From Proteobacteria bacterium UBA981 (GTDB taxonomy: Bacteria > Pseudomonadota > Gammaproteobacteria > Ga0077536): a stretch of 64,000 bases of DNA. The stretch spans positions 155,046 through 219,045 of the forward strand of contig DBBP01000014.1 of assembly GCA_002292285.1 (NCBI GenBank), given 5' to 3'. The stretch's first letter is position 1; each line of letters opens with the position of its first letter. Shown here piece after piece: positions 18,449 to 27,487 of this stretch. The translations under genes were made by a program, and so were the position numbers. The notes under the pieces were generated by a model. It was not told the DNA's origin and did no database searches. It saw nothing but the letters and a program-made list of their open reading frames with translations.

Positions 18449-20379
18449 CCGATCAACGCCGTCTAACAGTCGTCATTCCCGCTCTTAACGAAGAGGATGC
18501 CCTGGGCGACACGCTGCGGCGTTGCCTTGAGGCGCGCGAGTACGTCGTCTCGAACTGCGCCATCGACGCGCTCGACATTGTCGTAGTCAGTGACGGCTCC
18601 AGCGACGCGACCGAGCAGATTGCCAGCGGCTTTGCGGATGTAGATGTGCTCGTTTTCGAACGCAACCGGGGCTACGGCGCGGCGCTCAAATGTGGTTTTG
18701 CACACCTGCCGAACACGCTCGTCTCGTTTCTTGACGCAGATGGCACCTGCGACCCTCGCGAATTAGCGCGTCTCGTGTCCGCACTCGACGATCAGCAGGC
18801 CGCCGTAGTGCTCGGGTCGCGGATGGGTAGCGACAGCGAAATGCCACGCCTGCGGCGATTCGGTAATACGTTATTCGCCTGGATGCTCGGATTGCTCAGC
18901 GACCGCCAGGTGGGCGACACCGCGAGTGGCATGCGCGTGATTCGTCGCAGCGCACTGGAGCATCTATATCCGCTACCTGATGGCCTCCATTTCACGCCGG
19001 CCATGAGTGCCAGAGCGTTGCTCGAAGGACGTCTGAAATTGATCGAAGTGCCCATCCCCTATGCTGAGCGAGTCGGTCAGTCGAAACTTTCGGTGGTGCG
19101 GGACGGGTGGCGATTTCTGGTCACTATTGTGCGCGCGGCGATGTGCTATCGACCATCGCCGCCGCTGCTCATGGGGGCGGGGGCGATTGGCACGCTCGGT
19201 CTGTTGGTTGCAGCGACACCGGCTTGGCTGTGGGTGCGCGACGGCTATTTCGAGGAATGGATGATCTATCGCATTCTGCTCGCTTCCTTGCTGATCACGG
19301 TGGCGGCATTCACGGTCTGCGTTGCTGTCGTAGCCGATCGCATCATCGAAGTGGCCCAACGCCGCGAGGTCGCGGGGCGACCTATAGCGCTCAGTCTACG
19401 TCGGTTATTCCACGCGCCCTTGCGGTGGGTGGCGCCCGGCATTGTTGTACTCGTCGCTGTTAGCTTGGTCTGGCCCGGCGTGCAGGAGTACCTAACGACC
19501 GGGCTCGTTTCTATGCATTGGTCACGTTCGGTACTGTCGTCGCTGCTCATCGTGTTGGCCGCGATGCTATCTCTGACTTCATTGCTGCTTGAGATGATGG
19601 AACTCATCGTCGCCCAGCGCGCCGTCGACGCGCCGCTGGCACCGCCCGACCGGGTGCACCTGCGGCACGGTGAACGAGCGGGCTCAGTTGCCGCGCAGTT
19701 CGACCAGTTCGCGGACAGTTACGACAGCGACTGCATGCGCGGATTGGCAGCAACGGGAGAATCGCGTGCCTATTTCGCCGCCGGTCGGGCGCACCATCTG
19801 GCCCAATGGTGGCGTGCAAACCAACCGCACCCGGCGACAACGATCATCGATTACGGTTGCGGGACCGGAGAAGGCACGCTCGCATTAGCTTTGGCGTTCC
19901 CGAACGCTCACATCGTTGGTGTTGATGTGTCGCTCGCTTCAATCGAGCGCGCACGCAGCCATCCACGTAATGAGCAGGTTACTTTTTCCCATCTCGCCGA
20001 CGGGGACTTACAGCTGCGCAGCGCCGATCTCGTGCACGTCAATGGTGTGCTCCACCATGTACCGCCGCCTGAGCGTGACGGGGTGTTGGGATCGCTTTAC
20101 CGGTCGCTACGAAGCGGCGGCATTGTTGCCGTGTTTGAGAACAACCCGCTTAATCCGGGCACGCGTTGGGTCATGTCGCGAATCCCTTTTGACCGTGACG
20201 CCATACCGCTCTACCCGAGCGAAACTGCGCGTCGCCTGCGGACAGTTGGCTGGCACCTGGAGCACCGGGCGTTTCTGTTTTGGTTTCCGCGCGCGTTGGC
20301 GGCATTACGCCCGCTGGAACGTTATCTCGAACGGGTGCCGCTCGGTGCGCAATACGCCGTGTTCGCCTCCAAACCCTGA
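18445..20379 (+). CDS. Family 2 glycosyltransferase fused to a SAM-dependent methyltransferase
   Basis: A protein of about 644 residues from ATG 18445 (a GTG at 18391 is in frame). Residues 1 to about 235 are a GT2 domain of the dolichyl-phosphate sugar synthase type: VVIPALNEE, VVSDGSSD, the metal-binding LDADG at about 97 and a GQSKLSV motif. Residues about 245-400 contain about four transmembrane helices. From about 430 to the end is a class I methyltransferase with the SAM loop DYGCGTGEG at about 470 and VNGVLHHVPP. It likely loads a sugar on a polyprenyl phosphate at the inner membrane and methylates a glycan or lipid. It ends 6 bases before the STT3-like gene, so the two are cotranscribed. 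Confidence 0.85.
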   Translation: MTDQRRLTVVIPALNEEDALGDTLRRCLEAREYVVSNCAIDALDIVVVSDGSSDATEQIASGFADVDVLVFERNRGYGAALKCGFAHLPNTLVSFLDADGTCDPRELARLVSALDDQQAAVVLGSRMGSDSEMPRLRRFGNTLFAWMLGLLSDRQVGDTASGMRVIRRSALEHLYPLPDGLHFTPAMSARALLEGRLKLIEVPIPYAERVGQSKLSVVRDGWRFLVTIVRAAMCYRPSPPLLMGAGAIGTLGLLVAATPAWLWVRDGYFEEWMIYRILLASLLITVAAFTVCVAVVADRIIEVAQRREVAGRPIALSLRRLFHAPLRWVAPGIVVLVAVSLVWPGVQEYLTTGLVSMHWSRSVLSSLLIVLAAMLSLTSLLLEMMELIVAQRAVDAPLAPPDRVHLRHGERAGSVAAQFDQFADSYDSDCMRGLAATGESRAYFAAGRAHHLAQWWRANQPHPATTIIDYGCGTGEGTLALALAFPNAHIVGVDVSLASIERARSHPRNEQVTFSHLADGDLQLRSADLVHVNGVLHHVPPPERDGVLGSLYRSLRSGGIVAVFENNPLNPGTRWVMSRIPFDRDAIPLYPSETARRLRTVGWHLEHRAFLFWFPRALAALRPLERYLERVPLGAQYAVFASKP

Positions 20380-20385
20380 CATTCG

Positions 20386-22242
20386 ATGTCGATCGGCTTC
20401 CGCCTCGCCGCAATCTGGCTGGCTGGCTCCAGCTTCGCGCTACTCGCCGCGCTGACTTGGGCGCCGGCGGTCTTTGTCGACGGCGACGTCTTACTCACCG
20501 GACATGATTCGTTCTATCACGCGCGGAGAATTCTTGATGCGCTGGCCAATCCGTTTCTCCTTCAACAATTCGACCCGCACATAGAAGCACCTGCCGGGGC
20601 CTGGGTGCCGTGGCCGTGGGGTTTCGACATGTTGATGGCCCTCCTGGTCAGTGCCGGCGTGGCGCTCGGCGCAGCGAGCGAACCGTTGCGTGTATTGGTC
20701 TATTTGCCGCCTTTATGGTCGCTGCTGAACGCCGCACTGGTGCTGTGCATCGTCCGCAGCCTCGGCATGAACTTGTTGTTGTGCGCCGCTGCGATGCTGT
20801 GCTTCGCCATGTCGCCACTGACTCAGGAGATCCACGGGCTGGGTCGGGTGGATCATCATTTCGCCGAATTATCTGTGGTGCTGTTGTGTCTGCTGGGCGG
20901 ACTGCGATGGGCTGCCAGACCGGCGTCTCGCTCGCGTTGCATCGCTCTGGGCGGATTACTCGGCGCAGTGACTGTCATTCACAATGGCCTGTTCATTCTG
21001 CAGCTCGGGCTGTTGCTGGCGCTCGGTCGATACTGGTTGGCGGGATTGCTGCGGTCACCGGCTGCGTGGGTTGACGCCACTGGAGCGGTCGGGACGCCAA
21101 CTGCGTTACGTTGGCTTGCCGTGAGCGTCCTCGTGGGCCAGCTGGTAGCGGCGTTGCCGTCGCTGCCGTTGTGGCGCGGTTACTTCGCCTACGAGTTGTT
21201 GTCGTGGTTCCACGTCTACGTGGCGTTTTGTACCGCGACCATGATTTTTTTCCTGAGTCGGCTACGACCCACGCCGCTGAGTGCTGCTGCCATTGGGGTT
21301 ATTGCCGTGATGCTCGCCGCGCCGATGCTCGGTGAAATCCGCAGCGGTCTGGGATTTGTCGCGCTGGATCTTGAAGAACTGCAGATGATGCCTGAGGCGC
21401 GCAGTTGGTGGCGTGCTTTCAGTCTCAACCCTGCGTCGCTACTCACACTTATGCGCGACTACTCGGCGCTGATCATTGTCATGCCTGTGGTCGCTTTTGG
21501 CATGTTGGTCGCTCTCATACGCAGTGAAGATTTACGCGTTAGCGTGCTGTGCACTTACGGGTTGTTAGGTCTGGCGATGTTTGCCGCCCAGCATCGCTTT
21601 CATCCGTACGGTTCTTTTGTATTGTCTGTACCGATTCTGTTCTGGCTTGGGAGAATGTTGCGGCCGGCGCGCAAGCGCGTGGGCAGCAGCGTCGCGCTCG
21701 CGCTCGCATTGATTGCGCAAGTGCCATCGTTGCCGGGCCTCGCCCGCGTTCCGCTGCCTGCATTCGACTACGACTATGTTTTAACGCGCACGATGTACGA
21801 TCCGCTCGCCCAGGCATGCCAGCAGCGGCCGGGTATTGTTCTCGCGAGTCATAACGACGGCCACTACATCCGCTACCATACCGAGTGTTCGGTGATCGCG
21901 AACAACCTGATTCTGAGTAGCACCAGTCGCGAGAAAGTTGCCGAGTCCAACCGCTTGCTGGAATCGCCGGCAGTGCTGCTCCGACAACTCGCGCCGTGTG
22001 TTCGTTACGTCCTCGTACGCCGCGAGGACAATATCTTTGCACCGTTCGACGCCGCGCAGGTCAAACGCGACAACGCCGGCCTGCGCGCTGACCTCTTGTT
22101 CTCCTCTTCACTCCCCGATGGGTTTGTTCATCTGTTCAGTCTGAACATGGCCACTTCGCCAACACACGAAACCCCGCTCGCGCGACTTGTTGAAGTTGAG
22201 CGTGGCGATGATGCTGCACTGTGCGATGACGAATCTCGTTAA
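20386..22242 (+). CDS. STT3/AglB-like multi-spanning membrane glycosyltransferase (GT66-like)
   Basis: A 618-residue membrane protein with about 11-13 hydrophobic helices. The first exterior loop matches oligosaccharyltransferase STT3: GHDSFYHARRIL (Asp41, His45), FDPHIEAPAGAWVPWPWGFD, and then the second acidic motif GRVDHHFAEL (Asp156, His157, His158, Glu161), the equivalents of the catalytic metal-binding motifs. The soluble C-terminal region is short (about 100 residues), and I cannot find the WWDYG peptide-binding motif. It may therefore transfer glycans to something other than N-x-S/T sequons. It is cotranscribed with the glycosyltransferase-methyltransferase fusion. Homology is strong at the loops; enzymatic role is inferred. 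Confidence 0.75.
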   Translation: MSIGFRLAAIWLAGSSFALLAALTWAPAVFVDGDVLLTGHDSFYHARRILDALANPFLLQQFDPHIEAPAGAWVPWPWGFDMLMALLVSAGVALGAASEPLRVLVYLPPLWSLLNAALVLCIVRSLGMNLLLCAAAMLCFAMSPLTQEIHGLGRVDHHFAELSVVLLCLLGGLRWAARPASRSRCIALGGLLGAVTVIHNGLFILQLGLLLALGRYWLAGLLRSPAAWVDATGAVGTPTALRWLAVSVLVGQLVAALPSLPLWRGYFAYELLSWFHVYVAFCTATMIFFLSRLRPTPLSAAAIGVIAVMLAAPMLGEIRSGLGFVALDLEELQMMPEARSWWRAFSLNPASLLTLMRDYSALIIVMPVVAFGMLVALIRSEDLRVSVLCTYGLLGLAMFAAQHRFHPYGSFVLSVPILFWLGRMLRPARKRVGSSVALALALIAQVPSLPGLARVPLPAFDYDYVLTRTMYDPLAQACQQRPGIVLASHNDGHYIRYHTECSVIANNLILSSTSREKVAESNRLLESPAVLLRQLAPCVRYVLVRREDNIFAPFDAAQVKRDNAGLRADLLFSSSLPDGFVHLFSLNMATSPTHETPLARLVEVERGDDAALCDDESR

Positions 22243-22336
22243 CGCGCCTGGGCTGTGCGGATGCGCGGGATGCCAACGTGACGTGACTCAACCAGCAAGC
22301 GAGTGCGCAATGCGTAAATCGAACTGCGCCAGAGCC

Positions 22337-23776
22337 TTATGCTGAGACAGCGGGGCGCCGGTGAGACCACGGCGCGGCACGCTCAATCTGCGCCGCCAGC
22401 GCCAGTATCAATCCGTCTCGTCCCATACGTGAGATGAACTGACAACCAATTGGCAGGCCTTGCGCGTTCCACCACAGCGGCAGGGACACACCCGCAGCGC
22501 CGGTTACGTTGAACAAACTGGTAAACGGCATGAACTCGAACATAGCGCCAAAAAACTCACTCCAGTCGGCGCAGGTTGTATCGATGACGCCGAGTGGTAC
22601 CGGCGGTTTTGCGAGCGTAGGTGAAATGTACACGTCGTAATCTTCAAAGAACGGGCCGACCGCGCGTGCGATACGGTGCAATATACGGCGGAACCGCACG
22701 GCATCGACTCCGGAGAAGCTGCGGCCATGCTCGATGAACGACCAGTTGGCCGGTTCGATATCGTCCGGCGTCGCCGGCCGTCCAATCAACTCGGCCATTT
22801 CGTCGGCATCGCGTGCGGTTTCGATGGCAATGGCGCCAAGAAAGGCTTCGGCGAAACTGGCGTTTAGTTCGTCGTCCAAGTGCGGACAATTCTCTTCTAC
22901 GTCGTGGCCCAGATCAGCGCACAGCTTGGCTGCGTGCTCGACCGCTGCAACGCAATCGGGGTGCGTTGCAATGTTGTCCGGCCCGCGTGCAGACCACGCG
23001 ATTCTAAGGCGCCCCGGACCGCGCTCTATCTCGTCCCGAAACGGGCGTTCTTGCGCCGGGGCGGAATAGAACGCACCGACATCCTGGCCTGCGACCTCAT
23101 CGAGCAGCCAGGCACTGTCGCGAACGCTACGACTCATGACGAACTCGCCGCAGCATGACTCCCATACCGCGCTCAGATCCGGGCCGTGTGGTGTGCGCAT
23201 ACGGGACGGTTTAACGCCAACCAGTCCGCAACACGAAGCCGGCATTCTGAGTGAGCCACCACCATCGCCGCCGTGGCCGATAGGTACGATGCGGGCTGCG
23301 ACCGCTGCTGCACTGCCACCGCTGGAGCCGCCTGTCGTGCAACCGAGATCCCACGGGTTGTGCGTTGCTCCGCGCAGCAGGGGCTCAGTTGTCCCTGCAA
23401 GCGCGAGTTCCGGCGTATTGGTTTTGCCCACACACAGCAGCCCAGCACGCTTAAAGCGCTTAACGATTTCACTGTCATAACTACTGTTCGGGACATTGGC
23501 GAACAAGCGACTGCCGTGGGTGGTGGGGGTTCCCGCGTATTGAGCGGTCATGTCTTTGAGCACGAACGGTACCCCGGCGAAGGTGCCTGCTGCCGGTTGC
23601 TCGGCTGCGGTTCGGGCCAGGTCGAACATTGGGTAGGTCACCGCATTTAATTGCGGGTTCAACATTTCGATGCGCCGAATCGCTTCTTCGACCAACTCGA
23701 GCGCCGAAACTTCGCCTGCGTTGACCAGGGCGGCCATTGCCAGGCCATCCAGTTCGCCGTACTCAGGAATACTCAT
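22337..23776 (-). CDS. Amidase-signature family hydrolase
   Basis: A protein of about 479 residues. The Met at 23776 has GGAA 7 bases upstream and is preferred; an in-frame ATG at 23794 adds 6 residues but has its Shine-Dalgarno too close. The amidase-signature triad is visible (numbers from the longer start): Lys80 (VLKD), cis-Ser157/158 in TGGSSGGSAAAVA and nucleophile Ser181 in GGGSLRMPA. It hydrolyses an amide (or ester) to acid and ammonia in the cytosol. The second half is unlike GatA, so it is a catabolic amidase and not a tRNA amidotransferase subunit. Confidence 0.87.
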   Translation of the reverse strand: MSIPEYGELDGLAMAALVNAGEVSALELVEEAIRRIEMLNPQLNAVTYPMFDLARTAAEQPAAGTFAGVPFVLKDMTAQYAGTPTTHGSRLFANVPNSSYDSEIVKRFKRAGLLCVGKTNTPELALAGTTEPLLRGATHNPWDLGCTTGGSSGGSAAAVAARIVPIGHGGDGGGSLRMPASCCGLVGVKPSRMRTPHGPDLSAVWESCCGEFVMSRSVRDSAWLLDEVAGQDVGAFYSAPAQERPFRDEIERGPGRLRIAWSARGPDNIATHPDCVAAVEHAAKLCADLGHDVEENCPHLDDELNASFAEAFLGAIAIETARDADEMAELIGRPATPDDIEPANWSFIEHGRSFSGVDAVRFRRILHRIARAVGPFFEDYDVYISPTLAKPPVPLGVIDTTCADWSEFFGAMFEFMPFTSLFNVTGAAGVSLPLWWNAQGLPIGCQFISRMGRDGLILALAAQIERAAPWSHRRPAVSA

Positions 23777-23978
23777 TGCTTTGTTCCATGTCATTTCCCC
23801 TAATAGACTGAGTATAGGGTCAATTGCCGAGCTTGTTGGCGACTGGGCAAACCCACCATTCAGTGGCAGTGCGGGGCCTCATTAACGTCCTCGCTGGCAA
23901 ACTCGCTGGCACCTGCAATCTACCTGCGTATATCCTAGAATCGAGACAAGAAGACGGTAAAAAACGAGGCCAGCCCGT

Positions 23979-24809
23979 ATGAGTTATATCGATGTCGTCG
24001 AAAAAATCGACGTGCCCAAACCCCCTAAGTACTACACCGAACCTCGATTCGAAGAGGTAATGGGATTACCTGTCGCTTATCGACGTGAAGGGAGTGGTGA
24101 GGCGACGGTGCTGTTTCATGGCGCTGGATTTACCCGCATGTGGATTCCTTTCTACGCCATGCTTGCTGAGAAGCTCGATTTCATCACGCCTGAATCGCCC
24201 GGCTTCGGGGAAACCCCGATGCCAGCCTGGGTGCGCAGCTTTGATGACCTCACCATTCTCTATGACCAGTTGTTCGATCAACTCGGCATTGAAAAAATTC
24301 ACCTGATCGGGTTCTCAATGGGTGGCTGGGCCGCATCGGAATTTGCTGCCTACTATCCACGACGCCTCAAATCGCTCTCATTGATTACCCCTGTTGGGCT
24401 GCGTGTGGATGATGATCCCGGTGTCGATATATTTCAGCTCACCCCAGCAGATTTGATGGACCGTTTGTTCAAGGACAAAGAGGTGATGACGCAATGGCTG
24501 CCGGATGATGACGATTTCGATGAAGGCATTCATATGTACTCCGAGTTTTCGGCGGCTGCACGTTTGATGTGGGCACCGCGCTACAACCTTGCGCTGGAGC
24601 GGCGGTTACAACGTTTGACCTGTCCGACTCAGGTCATTGGTGCTGAGGAAGATCGGCTTGTGCCCAATGCGATGTCAGACAAATTCGCAGCCGTCCTGCC
24701 GAACTGTAAGCTCACCCGCCTTGCTGGCACCGGCCACGAGCCTTTGCTCGAACGTCCACGCGAACTGGCCGACACGTTGATCGCCTTTATTAAGGAGGCC
24801 TCGAAATGA
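23979..24809 (+). CDS. Alpha/beta hydrolase
   Basis: A 276-residue hydrolase with FHGAGFTRMW (oxyanion loop), the nucleophile elbow GFSMGGW (Ser at about 109), Asp in GAEEDRLVPN and His in GTGHEPLLE close to the end: a complete Ser-Asp-His triad. It resembles meta-cleavage product hydrolases and lactone or ester hydrolases. It is the first gene of a run of seven on the plus strand. Its stop overlaps the next start (ATGA), so hydrolase and LLM oxygenase are translationally coupled and probably act in sequence. Confidence 0.88.
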   Translation: MSYIDVVEKIDVPKPPKYYTEPRFEEVMGLPVAYRREGSGEATVLFHGAGFTRMWIPFYAMLAEKLDFITPESPGFGETPMPAWVRSFDDLTILYDQLFDQLGIEKIHLIGFSMGGWAASEFAAYYPRRLKSLSLITPVGLRVDDDPGVDIFQLTPADLMDRLFKDKEVMTQWLPDDDDFDEGIHMYSEFSAAARLMWAPRYNLALERRLQRLTCPTQVIGAEEDRLVPNAMSDKFAAVLPNCKLTRLAGTGHEPLLERPRELADTLIAFIKEASK

Positions 24810-26167
24810 ACAAATTGCGCTTCTACATCTTCAACCTCATGCCGTATCCGCATATTCCACCGGCAGCGGAAATTGAATCAACCTGGGTATCGCTATCGAA
24901 CAAGCACTACGATCCTCACCGCGGGCGCGTGCTCTACAACGAATACATCGATCAACTCGCGGGCGCCGAAACCTTTGGCTACGACGGCGTCGCAGTGAAT
25001 GAACACCACGCGAACTTCTACGGCACCATGCCCTCGCCCAATATCATCGCAGCAATGTTGGTGCAGCGGACCGAACATATACCGATTGGTGTTATCGGCA
25101 ACGCTATCCCACTGCACGGTAATCCACTACGCGTCGCCGAAGAAATCGCCATGCTGGATGTGATTTCAGGCGGACGAATTATTTCCGGATTCGTGCGTGG
25201 TATCGGTTGCGAGTATTTCAATAACGGTGTCACACCGGCAGATTCCGTAGAACGCTTCAACGAAGCGCACGATTTAATTATCAAAGCGTGGACTGATGAC
25301 GGGCCGTTTACCTGGCAAGGCGATCATTTCTACATCCCGAACGTCAATCCGATTCCGCGGCCGATTCAGGATCCGCATCCGCCGATCTGGATCCCGGGCC
25401 AAGGGTCGCTCGAAACGCTGCAATTCATTGCCAAGCACAAATACACCTACATGATGGTGTTTGCTCCGTTGTGGTTTACCAAAATGGCATTTGACGGCTT
25501 ACGTGAGGAATGCAAACGGCTTGGCTATGACGCACCTAAAAGCATGTTCAACGCTTGTGTCCCCACTTACGTCGCGGAGACCGATGAGCAGGCGCACCGT
25601 GAGGCCAAAGCGCATTTGTCATGGGTATTTAACACCGGCCTCAAGATTCCTGATCAGTTCTTTTTCCCGCCTGGTTACATGTCGACCAAATCGTTCCGCA
25701 ATTTCGTCGGCTTGTTGAAGCAGGGCAAAGTCAAACCGCAGGCGGATTTAACTTATGACGAGTTGGTTGCCGATCGCTACATCATTGTCGGTTCGCCCGA
25801 AACGGTGAAGAACGAACTCGGGAACTACTGCGACGAAGTAGGTGCCGGTGGCATCATCGGCGGCGGCGCACCATTCGGTCCAATGCCGAACTGGATGGCT
25901 ATGAAGAACATGCAGATCTTCGCCGAGGAAGTGATCCCGGAATTTCGCGAGGCGGATGGTCTGCCAGACTACCAGCGTGTAGCAGCCAACTCGCCGCGCT
26001 CGTATGCGGAGCTTGCTGCACTCAAAGGCCGACCGCCGGAAACTGCACGTTCACTCGTTACCGGCGGCGGCGACACCTTAGTCGAACACCGTCTGTCGCA
26101 TCTCCCGGAGGTGATCGATTCGACGATGGGCAGTGAAGACGACGTGCGACCGGCTTCTGCCGGCTAG
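24806..26167 (+). CDS. LLM-class (bacterial luciferase-like) flavin-dependent monooxygenase
   Basis: A 453-residue TIM-barrel flavoprotein with AVNEHHANFYG, VGVIGNAIPLHGNPLRVAEEIAMLD-type segments (abridged), SGGRIISGFVRG and a C-terminal RYIIVGSPETV motif, all hallmarks of the LLM superfamily using FMNH2. A strong ribosome-binding site AAGGAGG lies inside the end of the hydrolase gene. The tail after residue 380 is longer than in the core family. Family reactions include alkane, sulfonate and ketone (type II Baeyer-Villiger) oxygenation. Coupling to a hydrolase fits production of an ester or lactone that is then opened. No dedicated flavin reductase is next to it. Confidence 0.88.
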   Translation: MNKLRFYIFNLMPYPHIPPAAEIESTWVSLSNKHYDPHRGRVLYNEYIDQLAGAETFGYDGVAVNEHHANFYGTMPSPNIIAAMLVQRTEHIPIGVIGNAIPLHGNPLRVAEEIAMLDVISGGRIISGFVRGIGCEYFNNGVTPADSVERFNEAHDLIIKAWTDDGPFTWQGDHFYIPNVNPIPRPIQDPHPPIWIPGQGSLETLQFIAKHKYTYMMVFAPLWFTKMAFDGLREECKRLGYDAPKSMFNACVPTYVAETDEQAHREAKAHLSWVFNTGLKIPDQFFFPPGYMSTKSFRNFVGLLKQGKVKPQADLTYDELVADRYIIVGSPETVKNELGNYCDEVGAGGIIGGGAPFGPMPNWMAMKNMQIFAEEVIPEFREADGLPDYQRVAANSPRSYAELAALKGRPPETARSLVTGGGDTLVEHRLSHLPEVIDSTMGSEDDVRPASAG

Positions 26168-26289
26168 GTCTCAGTCAGAATCGCTTGCTGCCGGGGGGCG
26201 GGCAGTGAGCGGTAGCGCCGCAGCAGGTGCAGAAGTGACATCTGCGTGCGGCTTGTTTGTCCCCGGACCATCATCAACAGGGACAACAG

Positions 26290-27399
26290 ATGTCAGAAGT
26301 GAATCGCGCGGCGCTCTTTTTCGAGCCCGGCCGTGCTTTCGAGATTGCTGAGTTTCCAATACCCGAACCGGCACCTGGCGGCGTTACGTTACGTATTACA
26401 CGCTCGAATATCTGTGGTTCAGAGTTGCACATGTGGCGTGGCGACGGACGCCTTGCCCAACACGTTACGCCGCAAGGCCGAATCCTCGGCCACGAGGCGA
26501 CCGGGCGCGTCCATGCGCTGGGCGAAGGCGTGACCAGCGACTGGAACGGCGCACCCTTGGCACCCGGCGACCGGGTCGCCTTTCAATACTTCCAACCCTG
26601 CGGACGCTGCCGAAACTGTACCCGCGGGATAAGCGAAGCGTGTATGGAGAGCTTCAAGATTCGCAGCGGCGAACTCGACGAGTGGCCCTACACACGCGGC
26701 ACGTTTGCCGATTACCTCTACCTCCACCCGCGCCAGGCTCTGTTCAAAGTACCTGAGAACGTGACCGACACGATGGTCGTGAGTGCCAATTGTGCACTCG
26801 CACAAGTCATCATGGGGCTCGAGCGCGTAAATGTTGAGATGGGCGATCGCGTGGTCATTCAGGGCTGTGGGGGACTGGGCGTTTACGCCTGCGCAATCGC
26901 GAAAGAACGCGGCGCAGAAATGGTGATTGCTATCGACGGGATCGAGGACCGTCTCCAACTGGCACGCCAGATGGGCGCCGATCACACCATCGACTTTCGC
27001 GAGCTCGGCGATTCCAGACAACGCATCGCGGCAGTGAAAGATTTGACTGGCGGGCTCGGTGCAGATGTTGTCGTTGAGCTGGTCGGCTCAGTAGAGGTCA
27101 TTAATGAGGGCCTGCGCATGCTTGCCTGGGGCGGCCGCTACCTAGAGATAGGCGTGTTTTTTACCGGCACCCATTTCGAATGTGATCCGGGTCGTCTGGT
27201 CGCACAGAACCAACGCATCGAGGCCGTTGGTGCCTACGATGCGGCCAGTTTGCAACGCGGGATTGAGTTTCTCGCGCGCAACGCCGAGCGCTTGCCGCTC
27301 GACGACGTTGTCGTCGACTATCCTCTGGAGGCTATCGATCGGGCATTTTCGGAGCAGGATTCTGGTCTGGTTAAACGCGCCTCGCTGGTGATGACTTGA
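26290..27399 (+). CDS. Zinc-dependent alcohol dehydrogenase (MDR superfamily)
   Basis: A 369-residue enzyme from ATG 26290, which has AGGGA 8 bases upstream; the longer frame is rejected. It has catalytic zinc ligands Cys42 (NICGSE) and the GHEATG motif, and a structural zinc lobe CGRCRNCTRGISEAC with four Cys. The nucleotide-binding motif GCGGLGVYA follows, and IDGIEDRLQLARQMGADHTID binds the adenosine part (longer stretch abridged). Acidic residues after the glycine loop suggest NAD+. It oxidises an alcohol to a carbonyl or reverses this, probably as part of the catabolic run. Confidence 0.9.
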   Translation: MSEVNRAALFFEPGRAFEIAEFPIPEPAPGGVTLRITRSNICGSELHMWRGDGRLAQHVTPQGRILGHEATGRVHALGEGVTSDWNGAPLAPGDRVAFQYFQPCGRCRNCTRGISEACMESFKIRSGELDEWPYTRGTFADYLYLHPRQALFKVPENVTDTMVVSANCALAQVIMGLERVNVEMGDRVVIQGCGGLGVYACAIAKERGAEMVIAIDGIEDRLQLARQMGADHTIDFRELGDSRQRIAAVKDLTGGLGADVVVELVGSVEVINEGLRMLAWGGRYLEIGVFFTGTHFECDPGRLVAQNQRIEAVGAYDAASLQRGIEFLARNAERLPLDDVVVDYPLEAIDRAFSEQDSGLVKRASLVMT

Positions 27400-27487
27400 G
27401 CATTCCGTCTCCTGATACGTACGCACTATTTACGACTGCGAAGCACGGAATTTATTGTCCCGCTACTGCCATTCTGATTCCGGAACG

